Shown here: in pieces, positions 26,698-37,872 of the stretch
How the letters are laid out: each line of letters starts with the position of its first letter
Position numbering within the stretch: position 1 is the first letter of the stretch
DNA from: Myoxocephalus aenaeus
Lineage: Eukaryota; Chordata; Actinopteri; Perciformes; Cottidae
Reading direction: 5' to 3'
DNA: 64,000 bases
Assembly: GCA_038501785.1 (NCBI GenBank)
Contig: JBAMJR010000040.1
Location: 6,914,501-6,978,500, forward strand
The notes under the pieces: generated by a model
Told to the model about the DNA's origin: nothing
The model's database searches: none
Seen by the model: only the letters and a program-made list of their open reading frames with translations
Made by a program: the position numbers and the translations under genes

Positions 26698-28328
26698 GTG
26701 TGTCTTTTTCTGCAGGTTTCTCACTGCCTGAAGGGGGATATACTGTAGTCTCTCACACTGCTGTCTGAAAGAAAAGGATGAAATAAAACCTTGCATCTTG
26801 AAAAAGTAATAAACAATATGCAGCTCCCTGAAGTCCCATTGGACACTAAAGCATTTCTGAAAGCATACAGTGGGCACTGAATGGGTATTTTGGGCCCTGT
26901 TGAAGTTTGAAGTTCAAACACCCATGGCCGACACCCACGGTTCTGATATCTCCTTAGGCATCTCGCAGGCTGGATGTGGAGTGTACCGCGTCTAATTCGC
27001 TGCTCAGAGATCTTAAAGACAAGTGTTTCTAAGATTTACTTCCTCTGTTGCTTGCATGTTTTCAGCGATGTCCGCTCTGTGCATCTCTTACCGTGTTATT
27101 TTTATTGCTGGTTTTTAGTATTGTGGAGCTGAACCCCAAAGTGTATTTCAAACATTTGAACATCTGGGTATTTCTTCCTCTCCACTAGTCTAAGCTTAAG
27201 ATGGGGCATCGTACGTCCTGCCTGAAAAGGAAGGCAGGACTTCCCCGTAGTAGTCAGAGTCATTGCTAATTCAAGGGAAGTTCTAGGTACCCTTGCAGTA
27301 TCAGGAAACTGATCCAGGTGACATGTCTGTAAGCCATTATAAAGGTCACACATGCAGACACAGTGACGAATACGTTATGTTAAAGCTTCATGCCACTCAT
27401 TGAGGCAATGGACGAGCCTTTGTCCCTGGCTTGCAGATAAGAGAGTACCCTCTTCAACCCCCCCACCGCAAAAGGATAACAACGCACATTCCTTCTAGTA
27501 GGTTACCATGTGTTACCATTGATTTCCTGCAAAAACACCGGTGTCTTTTTTATCGTAAAGATTAATCCGACACTTATCCAGAAGGACTTTGTGTAAAAGC
27601 ACTGACGGCAGGGTAAGTGATATGGTGATACGAAGCAGAGACAAAGCCTCTTAATATCTTGGATGGAGAGTCTGGCTGGCTAACGCTAGACAATCATCTC
27701 TCACTCTAATCCAGGAAGACTTACAATAACAGCAAATGGGAACAATGGGGAGGGACAGGGGGTAAATAACAAAGATAGACGTACCATCTCTGGCATTGTT
27801 GGCAGACAAAAGGATTCAAGTCTGGCTATTCTTCTCAGTGAGACTTTGTCATTTTTCTTTTGGCAGGTTTCCTAATACTGGCATATGCTGGGTGCCATTC
27901 ATCTTAGATTTCTATGGATAACAACATTATGGGTAAGATGTGATGGAAGCTGTTATTGGGCATATCAGGTCTTGGGGATCTTGACAGCTGACGTAGGTTT
28001 TGCAGTATTTCTCTACTTACTACTTACTATTTAAATTCCTTTTTGTAAAACTGCATTCTTGTCACTTCTACTATTGCGCTGCTATCTTCAAGAGCCAAAT
28101 GTGGATTAAGCAATTTCAAGTCACTATGGCTGAGTGCCATGATGTGGATATATTAATTTACTACAAAGTCTATTCTGTTGAGCAGAGTCTAATGAAAGTA
28201 TACGTTATAATATTGTACAACTCGAACAACAAAATTACTTTTTTTACGTTCTAACTTTGAAAGCAAATTATATTTTAGATGTATCAAAGCAAGGGAATGT
28301 ACACCTGGATCTTTCATATATATATATA

Positions 28329-28357
28329 CACTCACCTAAAGGATTATTAGGAACACC
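28329..28357. repeat. Tc1 terminal inverted repeat, left
   Basis: A 29-bp repeat, preceded by TA, identical to the reverse complement of the right end. Confidence 0.95.
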
Positions 28358-28360
28358 ATA

Positions 28361-29395
28361 CTAATACTGTGTTTGACCCCCTTTCGCCTTCAGAACTGCC
28401 TTAATTCTACGTGGCATTGATTCAACAAGGTGCTGAAAGCATTCTTTAGAAATGTTGGCCCATATTGATAGGATAGCATCTTGCAGTTGATGGAGATTTG
28501 TGGGATGCACATCCAGGGCACGAAGCTCCCGTTCCACCACATCCCAAAGATGCTCTATTGGGTTGAGATCTGGTGACTGTGGGGGCCATTTTAGTACAGT
28601 GAACTCATTGTCATGTTCAAGAAACCAATTTGAAATGATTCGAGCTTTGTGACATGGTGCATTATCCTGCTGGAAGTAGCCATCAGAGGATGGGTACATG
28701 GTGGCCATAAAGGGATGGACATGGTCAGAAACAATGCCCAGGTAGGCCGTGGCATTTAAACGATGCCCAATTGGCACTAAGGGGCCTAAAGTGTGCCAAG
28801 AAAACATCCCCCACACCATTACACCACCACCACCAGCCTGCACAGTGGTAACAAGGCATGATGGATCCATGTTCTCATTCTGTTTACGCCAAATTCTGAC
28901 TCTACCATCTGAATGTCTCAACAGAAATCGAGACTCCTCAGACCAGGCAACATTTTTCCAGTCTTCAACTGTCCAATTTTGGTGAGCTCTTGCAAATTGT
29001 AGCCTCTTTTTCCTATTTGTAGTGGAGATGAGTGGTACCCGGTGGGGTCTTCTGCTGTTGTAGCCCATCCGCCTCAAGGTTGTGCGTGTTGTGGCTTCAC
29101 AAATGCTTTGCTGCATACCTCGGTTGTAACAAGTGGTTCTTTCAGTCAAAGTTGCTCTTCTATCAGCTTGAATCAGTCGGCCCATTCTCCTCTGACCTCT
29201 AGCATCAACAAGGCGCCCACAGGACTGCCGCATACTGGATGTTTTTCCCTTTTCACACCATTCTTTGTAAACCCTAGAAATGGTTGTGCGTGAAAATCTC
29301 AGTAACTGAGCAGATTGTGAAATACTCAGACCGGCCCGTCTGGCACCAACAACCATGCCACGCTCAAAATTGCTTAAATCACCTTTCTTTCCCAT
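28361..29395 (-). CDS. Tc1-like transposase, 344 aa, uninterrupted
   Basis: This is a cut-and-paste transposase of the Tc1/mariner superfamily. The N-terminal ~110 residues form the paired-type DNA-binding region (FERGMVVGARRAGLSISQSA; SRTTISRVYKEW). The catalytic DDE domain follows, with GGGGVMVWGMFSW at 188-200, the second Asp at 244 in FQQDNAPCHKA and the Glu at 281 in SPDLNPIEHLWD. The first Asp, normally in WSDES, is replaced by Glu (WSEES, residue 153, codon GAG at complement 28937-28939). Spacing from D244 to E281 leaves 36 residues, more like the DD36E group than the common DD34E. The length is typical for a full Tc1 protein. Activity is doubtful because of the D-to-E change. Confidence 0.93.
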   Translation of the reverse strand: MGKKGDLSNFERGMVVGARRAGLSISQSAQLLRFSRTTISRVYKEWCEKGKTSSMRQSCGRLVDARGQRRMGRLIQADRRATLTERTTCYNRGMQQSICEATTRTTLRRMGYNSRRPHRVPLISTTNRKKRLQFARAHQNWTVEDWKNVAWSEESRFLLRHSDGRVRIWRKQNENMDPSCLVTTVQAGGGGVMVWGMFSWHTLGPLVPIGHRLNATAYLGIVSDHVHPFMATMYPSSDGYFQQDNAPCHKARIISNWFLEHDNEFTVLKWPPQSPDLNPIEHLWDVVERELRALDVHPTNLHQLQDAILSIWANISKECFQHLVESMPRRIKAVLKAKGGQTQY

Positions 29396-29514
29396 TCTGA
29401 CATTCAGTTTGGAGTTCAGGAGATTGTCTTGACCAGGACCACACCCCTAAATGCATTGAAGCAACTGCCATGTGATTGGTTGATTAGATAATTGCATTAA
29501 TGAGAAATTGAACA

Positions 29515-29543
29515 GGTGTTCCTAATAATCCTTTAGGTGAGTG
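29515..29543. repeat. Tc1 terminal inverted repeat, right
   Basis: A 29-bp repeat, followed by TA, ending AGGTGAGTG. Confidence 0.95.
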
Positions 29544-30249
29544 TATATATGTATATATATATACACACACACTTAGTAATAATCAGGCCCATACCCATAC
29601 CGTATGTTTAATAGTGTAAACTGTGGTTGCTCATACACTAGCATTACATCACTCTGCTCTTTATAAGAGGAATGAAGGTGGCTGATTAACAAAGGAGCAA
29701 TGGAGCTGAGGCCACATTCAAATGAACTGTTTTTAATAATGTTTGTGCCACAAATGCATCATGGGAGTGGGCAGACTACACAGTATACAGTTTAAAGTAT
29801 GATGCTGCCTGTCCTCTGCCTCCTTTCTCCTCCTCCCTTCTCCTCCTCCCTTCTCCTCCGCTTGATGTATATTTGTGCTGAGTCCCTCTGTCCCTGTTGT
29901 TCCTCTCTTTGTCTAAGTGAGTCTCTTTAGCTCAGGTACATGCTTCAGGGAACCGACAACAAGACAATCAGGATGAACGCTCAGGGATAGCTGGGGAAAT
30001 CCAACCAGTGTTGTCAGTATTTCTCTCAGTTTGCCCCCGTCTTTCTTCTCTGGCCAACCCTGTCCTCTTTCTGTTTTACTACTCTCTCTACTCTCCATCT
30101 TCTCACCCTCTCCTCGTTCTTATCCTTCTCCCACTGTCTGTATCATAATCATGTTATATCCTAAACTTCCCTGCAAGTTCACCGTAACACTGAAAACACC
30201 AGTTGTGATTTCATCAAAAGGAGGAAGATTAGCTGGATATTCAACAGAA

Positions 30250-30252
<3 letters not shown>

Positions 30253-30327
<75 letters not shown>
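30253..30327. repeat. (TA)n microsatellite
   Basis: Pure AT run of about 75 bp. Confidence 0.95.
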
Positions 30328-30330
<3 letters not shown>

Positions 30331-30449
30331 TATTTCATTTTTTTTTTAAAGATAGTAGTGGCTAAAAAACACATTTGCACTGTTGCAAACCGTCATAATA
30401 ATGCTGGTGGAGAGTCAGAGGACCCAAAATGGAGTACAAATGGGACATA

Positions 30450-31508
30450 TTTTGAATAAACAGTGTGAACTAAATGACCCCTTTAGCGACCAAGCTAACA
30501 AGCTTGCTAACTGATTGCAGATAATGAACAATTAGCAGGCTAGCTAGCAGGAGTAATTATTTCCCACACTTCAATAACTCTTTATTAAATGGCATGATAT
30601 ATAAAATATTGCAAACAAAATACCAGGGGGCAGTAAATGGCCCATTACAGAGACTGTATATAACTGACTAGTGCTAGCATGTTCCTGGCTTGCTAGCATG
30701 TCAGTAGTTAGCTAGGGTGACCAGACGTCCTCTTTTTCCCGGACATGTCCTCTTTTCGAGACCTAAAAAAAGCGTCCGGCAGGGATTCCAAAAACGTCCG
30801 GGATTTTGCTACGTCCGGGAAAATAGTTATTACCCCCTTACAAGTTTTGGAAATGGTATCTCCCTCACGCTCCACCTTCTTGCGCAAGCTCTGACTGTAG
30901 AGAGAACTGTCATTGGTCGACCGATCTCAACGTAAATGTAAGTTCACGGCACCATGCTATACACTACTACTACCCCCGCCCCCCCCCCCGCGACGAAGTG
31001 TCCTCTTTTTCACAAACTCAAATCTGGTCACCCTAAGTTAGCTCTCCAACTACATTGTGCCATTTCCCATTGCGAGGATGTGTGGAGGATATTTTACTAC
31101 TTTCTGGTTTGACCTATATGCTTGTCATAAAATAAATACTATGTTTAAGTAAATCTGCATAATCCGAATATTATGAGAGCTGCCTGGTTGTTTCCCCCGC
31201 ACACCTATATTTCAGTGGCGGGCCGTGGGTTTTGTACTTGCGCCTTCAGTGGATCAGCTGTTTGGCGCACCAGCACCAGCACCCCACGCCACGGCTATAT
31301 TTAGACTACCCAATACTTATCTGCTTTATTAATCCAGCCGCTTTTAGAGATTTGAAAATGTAGGTCCAAAATTGCTTCTCTAACCTCTGCTGCTGCCAAA
31401 ATATCTTTCCTTTGTGCCGCAGATGAGCGCTCCTCATTGATTTATGTTATAAGTGCTCCGGCTTCTTTCTAAATGGAATATCATCAACGATAATGCACTC
31501 GCTACATG
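30450..31508. repeat. Direct duplication, copy 1
   Basis: It shares ordered blocks with 31509-32329: TTTTGAATAAACAGTGTGAA at the start, then GACTAGTGCTAGCATGTTCC, CTCTCCAACTACATT, TATATTTAGACTA, and GATTTGAAAATGTAGGTCCA near the end. It is interrupted by the hAT-type MITE at 30713-31035. It also contains GTGGCGGGCCGTGGG, a motif I recall from fish dispersed DNA elements. Confidence 0.75.
30713..31035. mobile_element. Non-autonomous hAT-type element (MITE)
   Basis: The terminal inverted repeats TAGGGTGACCAGA and TCTGGTCACCCTA bound about 323 bp with no coding capacity. Both sides carry AGTTAGC (30706-30712 and 31036-31042), a 7-8 bp target duplication as expected for hAT. The interior contains repeated GTCCTCTTTTTC/GTCCGGGA words. 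Confidence 0.8.
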
Positions 31509-32329
31509 TTTTGAATAAACAGTGTGAACTAAACGCCCCGTTGGCGACCAAGCTAACAAACTTGCTACCTGAAACAAGTTAATTAGCAGTTTGCAAGTTA
31601 GCTAGCATGAAGCAAAATACCAGGAGGCAGTACACAGCACGGTACAGAGAAAATAGAGACATTTGGAGAACTACTGTGACTGACTAGTGCTAGCATGTTC
31701 CCAGCTTGCTGGATTTTAGTCATACGCTCTCCAACTACATTAGTTCACCAACTATCCCTAATAGTAGTCACGACGTCACCTATATTTAGACTATCCAGTG
31801 CAACCAGTTTTCAAATGGGTACCATTAGGCAACCGCACTGGAGTGGTAGGGCTATTCGGGAAAAGTAGTGGAAAAGTAGTGGCTCGATCTGTGGGGACTT
31901 GGCTTGGGAACCGGAGGGTGACGGGTCAAGTGTGTACTGGTATCTGGAGAGGTGCCATTTCACCCTGTGTGCTATGCAAAGGTGCCCTTGAGCAAGGCAT
32001 CAGCTGCCCACAGCTCTTAATACCAGGATGGGTTACATGTAAACACTAAATTCCACCATGTGTCGTGTGCTGTGTACATGTGTGACAAATAAAACAGATT
32101 CACTTGCTGAAGGAGTGGCAGGCCCAATACTATCTGCTGGATTCAACCAGTCGGTTTGGGAGTAGATTTGAAAATGTAGGTCCAAAATTGCTTCTCTAAC
32201 CTCTGCTGCTGCCCAAATATCTTTCCTCGGTGTCCCAGATGAGCACTCCTCATTGATTTATTTTTGAAGTGCTCAGACTTCTTCCTAAATGGAATATCAT
32301 CAGCCAAGCACAATGATAATGCACTCTAC
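31509..32329. repeat. Direct duplication, copy 2
   Basis: This is the second copy of the block at 30450-31508, in the same orientation and adjacent. It lacks the MITE but has a SINE inserted between the TATATTTAGACTATCC and CCCAATACTATCTGC segments. The ends differ by scattered substitutions and small indels, so the duplication is old. Confidence 0.7.
31870..32100 (+). mobile_element. tRNA-derived SINE, plus strand
   Basis: The head reads GTGGCTCGATCTGTGGGGAC, then TTGGCTTGGGAACCGGAGGG and a degenerate B-box GGGTCAAGTGT. The body has GTGCCCTTGAGCAAGGCATC, related to GTCCCTGAGCAAGACAC in the SINE at 2170-2412. The end is ACAAATAAAACAGATT. Target duplications are not clear. Confidence 0.65.
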
Positions 32330-32780
32330 CCCCCCATACTCCCCTGCTGTTTTCTCTTCTCACTGTCTTTCATCCACTCTTGCTATCATCAACCAAGCAC
32401 TATGATAATGCTATGCAGGCGTGCACGTATTGGCACAAAGGCAGACAATGAGGCAGATATGAACGGATTTGATACCACATCTCACTGGTTCGTTATAATT
32501 TCTACCGGAGCCAACATGTGACACTGTGACAGAGGGCAACGGCTGAGTCAGCTAAATTTAAGCTTACACGGGCTAGAAGCAGCACACACAGGGTTGTCGC
32601 TGTTTATGAGCTGTGTGTGTGTGTTGTGTTGTGTTGTTTTGTAGAGTTCTCAGCCAGATGGAGCAGGGATCATGGGCCAAACGTCAGGGACTCTGGGAAT
32701 CAGTGAGGTGTGTGCGTGCATGTGTTGTTTCTTTTATGTGGAAGCATCACCCCTGAAGTAAAACCCCAGTTTTGAGCGCC

Positions 32781-32784
<4 letters not shown>

Positions 32785-32840
<56 letters not shown>
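32785..32840. repeat. (CA)n microsatellite
   Basis: Pure run of about 56 bp. Confidence 0.95.
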
Positions 32841-32841
<1 letters not shown>

Positions 32842-34563
32842 CCTCGCAGTGGGTGTGCGGTGCCGTGATTGGGCCTCAGCTGCTTCTCGGCCGGTCCTAC
32901 TGGGCAAAAGGAGCAAAGCTGGATTCATCAAACCCTCTTCTCTAACAAACCCTGCATCAATCTGCCACCATCTAGTGATGAGTCACCATGGGAAAGAACG
33001 CAGACAGAAAGCAACAGAGAAGGAAGGCAAAAAAAGAAGGTAAGCTGTGGGAAATACATTAGAAAGATAGGGAATGAAAAAAACGCAGGATATCAGTGAG
33101 AATACGGAACGGAAAAGCGTACAGCAGGTGTCCTGACATATGTTAGATGGAGTAGGCATATTCAAACAGGTTGGTAACATAATACTGTGAACTCATTAAT
33201 CTGGGCAGCATGTTATGCACTGCCAAATCACAGGAGGTGGGTTTAATAGACGAAAACATTCTGCAGTACACTCTTGACCTTTGTCAACAGCAGGCATCTA
33301 GCTCTTAGAGATTCACTTTAAGATCCAAAATCCAGAAAGGACCAGGCGGCAACCTCTTTTTAATGGTGAAGCCAAAGCCAAAGTGCCTCAAATTTGCATA
33401 ATTTCTAATGGCCAACATGGGGTGACTACCTCTACTTCTTATATATGGTCTATGGACAGGACAACATTTAGAGGAGAACCAACATATCAGTGGATATTTG
33501 GGATTGTAAAAATAATGGGGTAGTGGGAGGATATGTTCCCCATAGGGATTACAATCATAATCCAAGCAAGATTAAAATCACCAAACTAAACAACTAATGA
33601 AATAAAACCCAGGCCGAATGGGGCTTCAGAAAAGCCACTAAGTTAAAGGCTCAGGTCACAAGTAACCCAAGTTCACACAATAAAGACCAACATGTGTGTG
33701 TGTGTGTGTGTGTGCACATCTGCCCTCCCTGCCAGTGAATTTACTTTCAAGTGAAAGTATTTGCATGTGCGTGTCCTCCTTGTCTTCAATGCTGAGCGAT
33801 GGAGGGTTTTTATTTATTCACCTTGAGTTGTACAGTATGGTACTGCATGACAGTTGGTGCTGAGTATCAAACTGAGACATGCACTAGTTCAGGCAGAGAA
33901 CTTCAGTCTCACACAGCTGATCAGTATTAGCTGCCTCTTCAATCACCGGCCACATTCAAACAATGAGCAAGCTGTAGGATCTTACGAGTTAGAATTTCCA
34001 ATTCTTTTTGGGATCAGGCGAGCTACCTCTGATGATTTCCTCCACTGAAAATGTCTCGCTTGAGCCAGATGAAAAATATCCAGAGGCACCGTCAGCTTGC
34101 CTTCTATCCAAAACCCGAAGTCGGAGCTCTCATCCAGCATTTCAGTCTGCTCGGACGGCTTCGAGAGCGCCTCCGTACATTTTGTCCAGCTGATGCTGCT
34201 GCATCACAAGCAGTGGCGTAAGAAAGTCAAGGTCCAGGATCGGATTTCCTCAAGCCACGAGGCTTTCAGAACATCCACCTCCGGTTTGGTGCATTTATTG
34301 AGCTCCCTTCAGGGACAAAGCTGCTTGGATGTATTTCAGGAACAACAGCCATTTGTTGCTAGAAGTTTTCAAACAGCCTCTCTCGAATAAAAAAACAGTT
34401 ATTTTGTTTTAGTTAGTAGACGGTAAGTTGCCAGAAAAAGATACTGCGAGCCGGTTTGCCTAGAAGCCTTAGTTGGGCTGCAAATGGACATTGTGGACAC
34501 CAATGGACTCAATACAAGAAAATAATACAACTACACAATGGTAACCACAACACAACCGCTTAC

Positions 34564-34731
34564 CTGGCAATGCTCCAGTCAGGCTCGATCCTCAGCACTG
34601 TGGGGTCTTCGGTGTAGTTAAACTTGACTTCAGGGTTTCGGAGCTCAGCGTCGTCGATGTCCACGAAGAGGGACGCACCGCCCACCGCTACTCCGGCTGG
34701 TGTAACGCACACTATCTCGCGGGCGTTCCTC
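34564..34731 (-). CDS. plxna3: plxna3 exon e7: end of IPT4 and start of IPT5
   Basis: The exon is 168 nt, phase 2 in and 2 out. It reads RNAREIVCVTPAGVAVGG then ASLFVDIDDAELRNPEVKFN and YTEDPTVLRIEPDWSIA. The NPEVKFNYTEDPTVLRIEP.WSI run is the linker between IPT4 and IPT5 and is highly characteristic of plexin A proteins. The donor is GTAAGC and the acceptor ATCCAG. Confidence 0.93.
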
Positions 34732-35778
34732 CTGGATGGACAGATAAAAAGGATGTTGGAGGAAGGTGATCCAATAATCAATGTGCATTTGACGGACAGC
34801 AGAAAAAATCTGTGTCAGCTCAGCGAAATGCTATATCTGCGCAACGCCTCACGGGCACAGAAACTGTTGCGAGCTGATATCCGAAAGATATTGAGGTCCT
34901 GCTGTCTCACAGGAAACACGGGATACAAATACATGCGAGATTGCCGGAGAGAATATAGACGGTGAAGTGATTTTCTTCTGGAGAACAACAGAGAACAACA
35001 GAGAGAAGCCCTCAACGAAGAAGCTGTCTCGCAGAGTTTGATCACTTTAAACAGATAATTATAATAATAATAAAGAGGCGATGATTACTTTCTCGTGCCA
35101 GGACGCTGCCTAAATACTGAGGTCCAGGCTGAGGCGTTGACATATTTAATGACTTGCTAAATGTTTTTGTAATTACCAGTGTTCAGCCTGGAAAAGCCAA
35201 ATCATGCTCTTAAATTTCATGAGATAATCCCACTCCAAGCGAGCCCCTGCTGCACTCTGCTGACCTGCTGGATCACGGCAATCACAGTTGGAGCGTTTGA
35301 TTGCAGCAGTGTGAGCCATAAGCAACTACAGTATGTACATTGTTTGTGAATTGCACAGTCTGTGTCCAGCCTTGGGACCTTTGTTACACTACATACCCCT
35401 CTCTCTCTCCCCCCTATTTCTACACTGTTGTCCGGCAAATATAGGCAAAAATGCCCCTTTATCTAGTTTCTGTCTGCATTGGGATCAGATCTCAATATGC
35501 AAATGAATTAGACTCAAAATATGGCAGGTCCCGGGTGAAGGCAAGGACTGTCGTGGATGGGCGTCAGGTATTTTTAGCGCCAGCTAGCTTCTCTGCCCCT
35601 TGCTGGGTTCAGGGATCTTTTCAACTCACCTGGCTGAATGCAAACCTCCACGTTTGGAGGTGGTCTGGATGATCTGATTGTAATCCGATCACAATGCATT
35701 TACACCTTGCATTTCATGCATTTTTCCTTATAAATAATATATGTATATATATATATATAATTAGCAAATGAGGTTGTG

Positions 35779-35779
<1 letters not shown>

Positions 35780-35844
<65 letters not shown>
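35780..35844. repeat. (TA)n microsatellite
   Basis: Pure AT run of about 65 bp. Confidence 0.95.
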
Positions 35845-35852
<8 letters not shown>

Positions 35853-36699
35853 TTATTTATATTATGAGTGGTATAGCCCTTCCTGTACAATATTTATTTT
35901 GTATTAAAACAAATGTGATGTGTTTAGTGTTGGAGGACGAGAAGGATGTAGAAACAAGTCATGTGAAGTCATGTTTAATGAAGTTAGTAACTGCTTGGTG
36001 CACCGACAAGGATCAGCGGCACCAGTCACAAACACTGGGGGAGGGTGTGTGTCCCATAGGCAAAATAACATTTTCAATTGCAGTCCTGAGTAGCTACACT
36101 ATCTAATATGTATTTAGCACAGTTGAGTGGTGGCTGCTTTTCTGGGCCATGACTTCATAGAAGCGACGCGCGCAAGTGTGTGTGTGTGTGTGTGTGTGTT
36201 TTTGTGTGCAGACTTTAATATATTGGCGCGTGCTTTTCGTGCCTCTATGTGCCATGGCAGTCAGAGAGGGAGAAGAGTGAGAGAGGGGAAAAGGGAGAGA
36301 GAACCTACACCATCCACCTCTCCCAACATCCCTTGGCCTGTAACCATAGCAACCCCATTCACAAAGAACACAGGCCCGCAGCAACCGTCACGAGACGCCA
36401 CAAATGCAGTCTGCGCGGTTGCGGGTGGGACGAATGAAGACGGCGTGGAGTTGAGCGGACAGTTTAAGTGAAGTGGAATGGGTTGGATTACTGCGAGGAG
36501 GCTGCAGCACAGGAGCGCTGCGACATCAAAGCTAGCATGTTGTCGCTTCTATTGAGATGAGCTAGGAGAGGCTAATCCGTGCATTTGACAAGCATGCAGC
36601 TGTGATGGTACTTTGGAATTATTTTTTCATGCACTAGATTAGAGAGAGCCTGTGTGAGTGAAGACAAAGAGATGTTGTGTGTCTGCAAGCAACTAGCAT

Positions 36700-36794
<95 letters not shown>
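36700..36794. repeat. (CA)n microsatellite
   Basis: Pure run of about 95 bp. Confidence 0.95.
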
Positions 36795-36795
<1 letters not shown>

Positions 36796-37045
36796 CTTTT
36801 AAACAGAGCGTGTTTATGTATGCACGCATTTCCTTGATCCATTAATTTCCCATATTATCTATGGGAAATTATAGTACCTTCAGTCATAATTATGAATTTG
36901 TTTTACTATCTTAAGTGCTTTGTTTTTGTCTCGTTCTTATCTAAATTATATTCCCCTCTATTGGGATGTTTCCAATTTCCCCACAGGGATAATTAAAATT
37001 TCATTTAGATTTGAGAAAAAAAAACACAAAAGAATTGTGCCTTAC

Positions 37046-37182
37046 TTTTTGAAGTAGCATGGTTGCGGTCCTATGCTGACAGACACGTAGCTGCCCGCGT
37101 TGAGGTAGCTGCCCTCGATGGTGACCCGGGTGCCCCCGGAAATGGGCCCCTGAGATGGCTGGATACGGCTGAAGTATGGAGT
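37046..37182 (-). CDS. plxna3: plxna3 exon e6: IPT4, first part
   Basis: The exon is 137 nt, phase 0 in and 2 out, lying only 506 bases after e5 (the shortest intron in the window). It reads TPYFSRIQPSQGPISGGTRV then TIEGSYLNAGSYVSVSIG and PCYFK. The P..GP.SGGT.VTI.G..LNAGS motif marks the start of the fourth IPT domain. The donor is GTAAGG and the acceptor CTCCAG. Confidence 0.93.
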
Positions 37183-37688
37183 CTGGAGGAGAGACGAGGA
37201 GGACATTCGTATTTCTTCAGCAAATAAATCAAATGTAAATAGGACAGAAAGATATGAGATGCCCCGTGTAAAATAATCAAATTACATGTTACACAATTGA
37301 GATTCATGCAACAAAAAAAGCATGGATGAGGTGAGTCCATGATATAATATTACGGTATTCTTCCAGGGAAAATCCAGGAAGGCGATACAAACAACATTTT
37401 AAATGACAGGAAAAAATGACACGAAACCAAGTTCATGGAAAATAAAGATACGCACACTGGTTCTTCATGACAGTGTGAGTCACCTGCATGCTGCCAAAGA
37501 CTTACAAACTTTGCCAACTTTGTAACAAATGTGATTGCCCATTAAAACTGATTGTTGCTGACCAAAGGGGCATTTTCCTCAAGCCAATTTCAAATTGAAT
37601 TCTGGATATGTGTCACAGACACTGAGTCTTCTTTTGAGCCATCGCCGTCCATATAGAATAACATTTAGCCCCATAACATTGTGCTTAC
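37183..37688. other. plxna3 intron 5
   Basis: The intron is 506 bases and A/T-rich; I see nothing else in it. Confidence 0.85.
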
Positions 37689-37809
37689 CACAAAGGTGAA
37701 TGGCCTGGGAGACAGGGCTCTGTAGTCGTTGACGCAGTCCCTCACACACACCTCCACCTGAGCTTCTTGGACCCTGTAGCTGGTGGCGTCGTTCAGCAGA
37801 CACACTATC
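37689..37809 (-). CDS. plxna3: plxna3 exon e5: IPT3, second part
   Basis: The exon is 121 nt; it completes an Arg codon shared with e4 and ends in phase 0. It reads RIVCLLNDATSYRVQEAQVE then VCVRDCVNDYRALSPRPFTF. The IVC...VEVCV.DC..DYRALSP pattern closes the third IPT domain of class A plexins. The donor is GTAAGC and the acceptor CCACAG. Confidence 0.93.
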
Positions 37810-37872
37810 CTGTGGAGGGAGAGTAGAAGGGATGGAGGAAAGGAGACGGGTCAGGGTCAACCAGAGATTTTT

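Larger units (their letters stand above)
28329..29543 (-). mobile_element. Tc1-like DNA transposon, complete ends
   Basis: The element is 1215 bp with 29-bp terminal inverted repeats that are identical: 28329-28357 begins CACTCACCTAAAGGATTATT, and 29515-29543 is its exact reverse complement. TA dinucleotides flank both ends, as expected for the Tc1/mariner target duplication. One open transposase gene fills most of it. Perfect ends and an open frame indicate a fairly recent insertion; the first catalytic residue is changed (see the transposase entry). It lies in the same orientation as plxna3. Confidence 0.95.
25300..34563. other. plxna3 intron 7 (transposon-rich)
   Basis: The intron is 9264 bases. 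It holds a LINE-like tail (26637-26697), the Tc1-like transposon (28329-29543), (TA)n at 30253-30327, the duplicated block (30450-32329) with a hAT-type MITE and a SINE inside, (CA)n at 32785-32840 and (GT)n at 33693-33714. Open frames at 34008-34390 look random. Confidence 0.8.
34732..37045. other. plxna3 intron 6
   Basis: The intron is 2314 bases. It has (TA)n at 35780-35844, (GT)n at 36176-36199 and (CA)n at 36700-36794. TTTCCCCACAGGGATAATTA at 36977-36996 resembles a LINE tail but is too short to call. Confidence 0.75.

Noticed and set aside
34008..34390. Overlapping plus-strand frames next to e7
   Set aside because: Serine-rich, low-information translation with no family resemblance; intronic chance frames.
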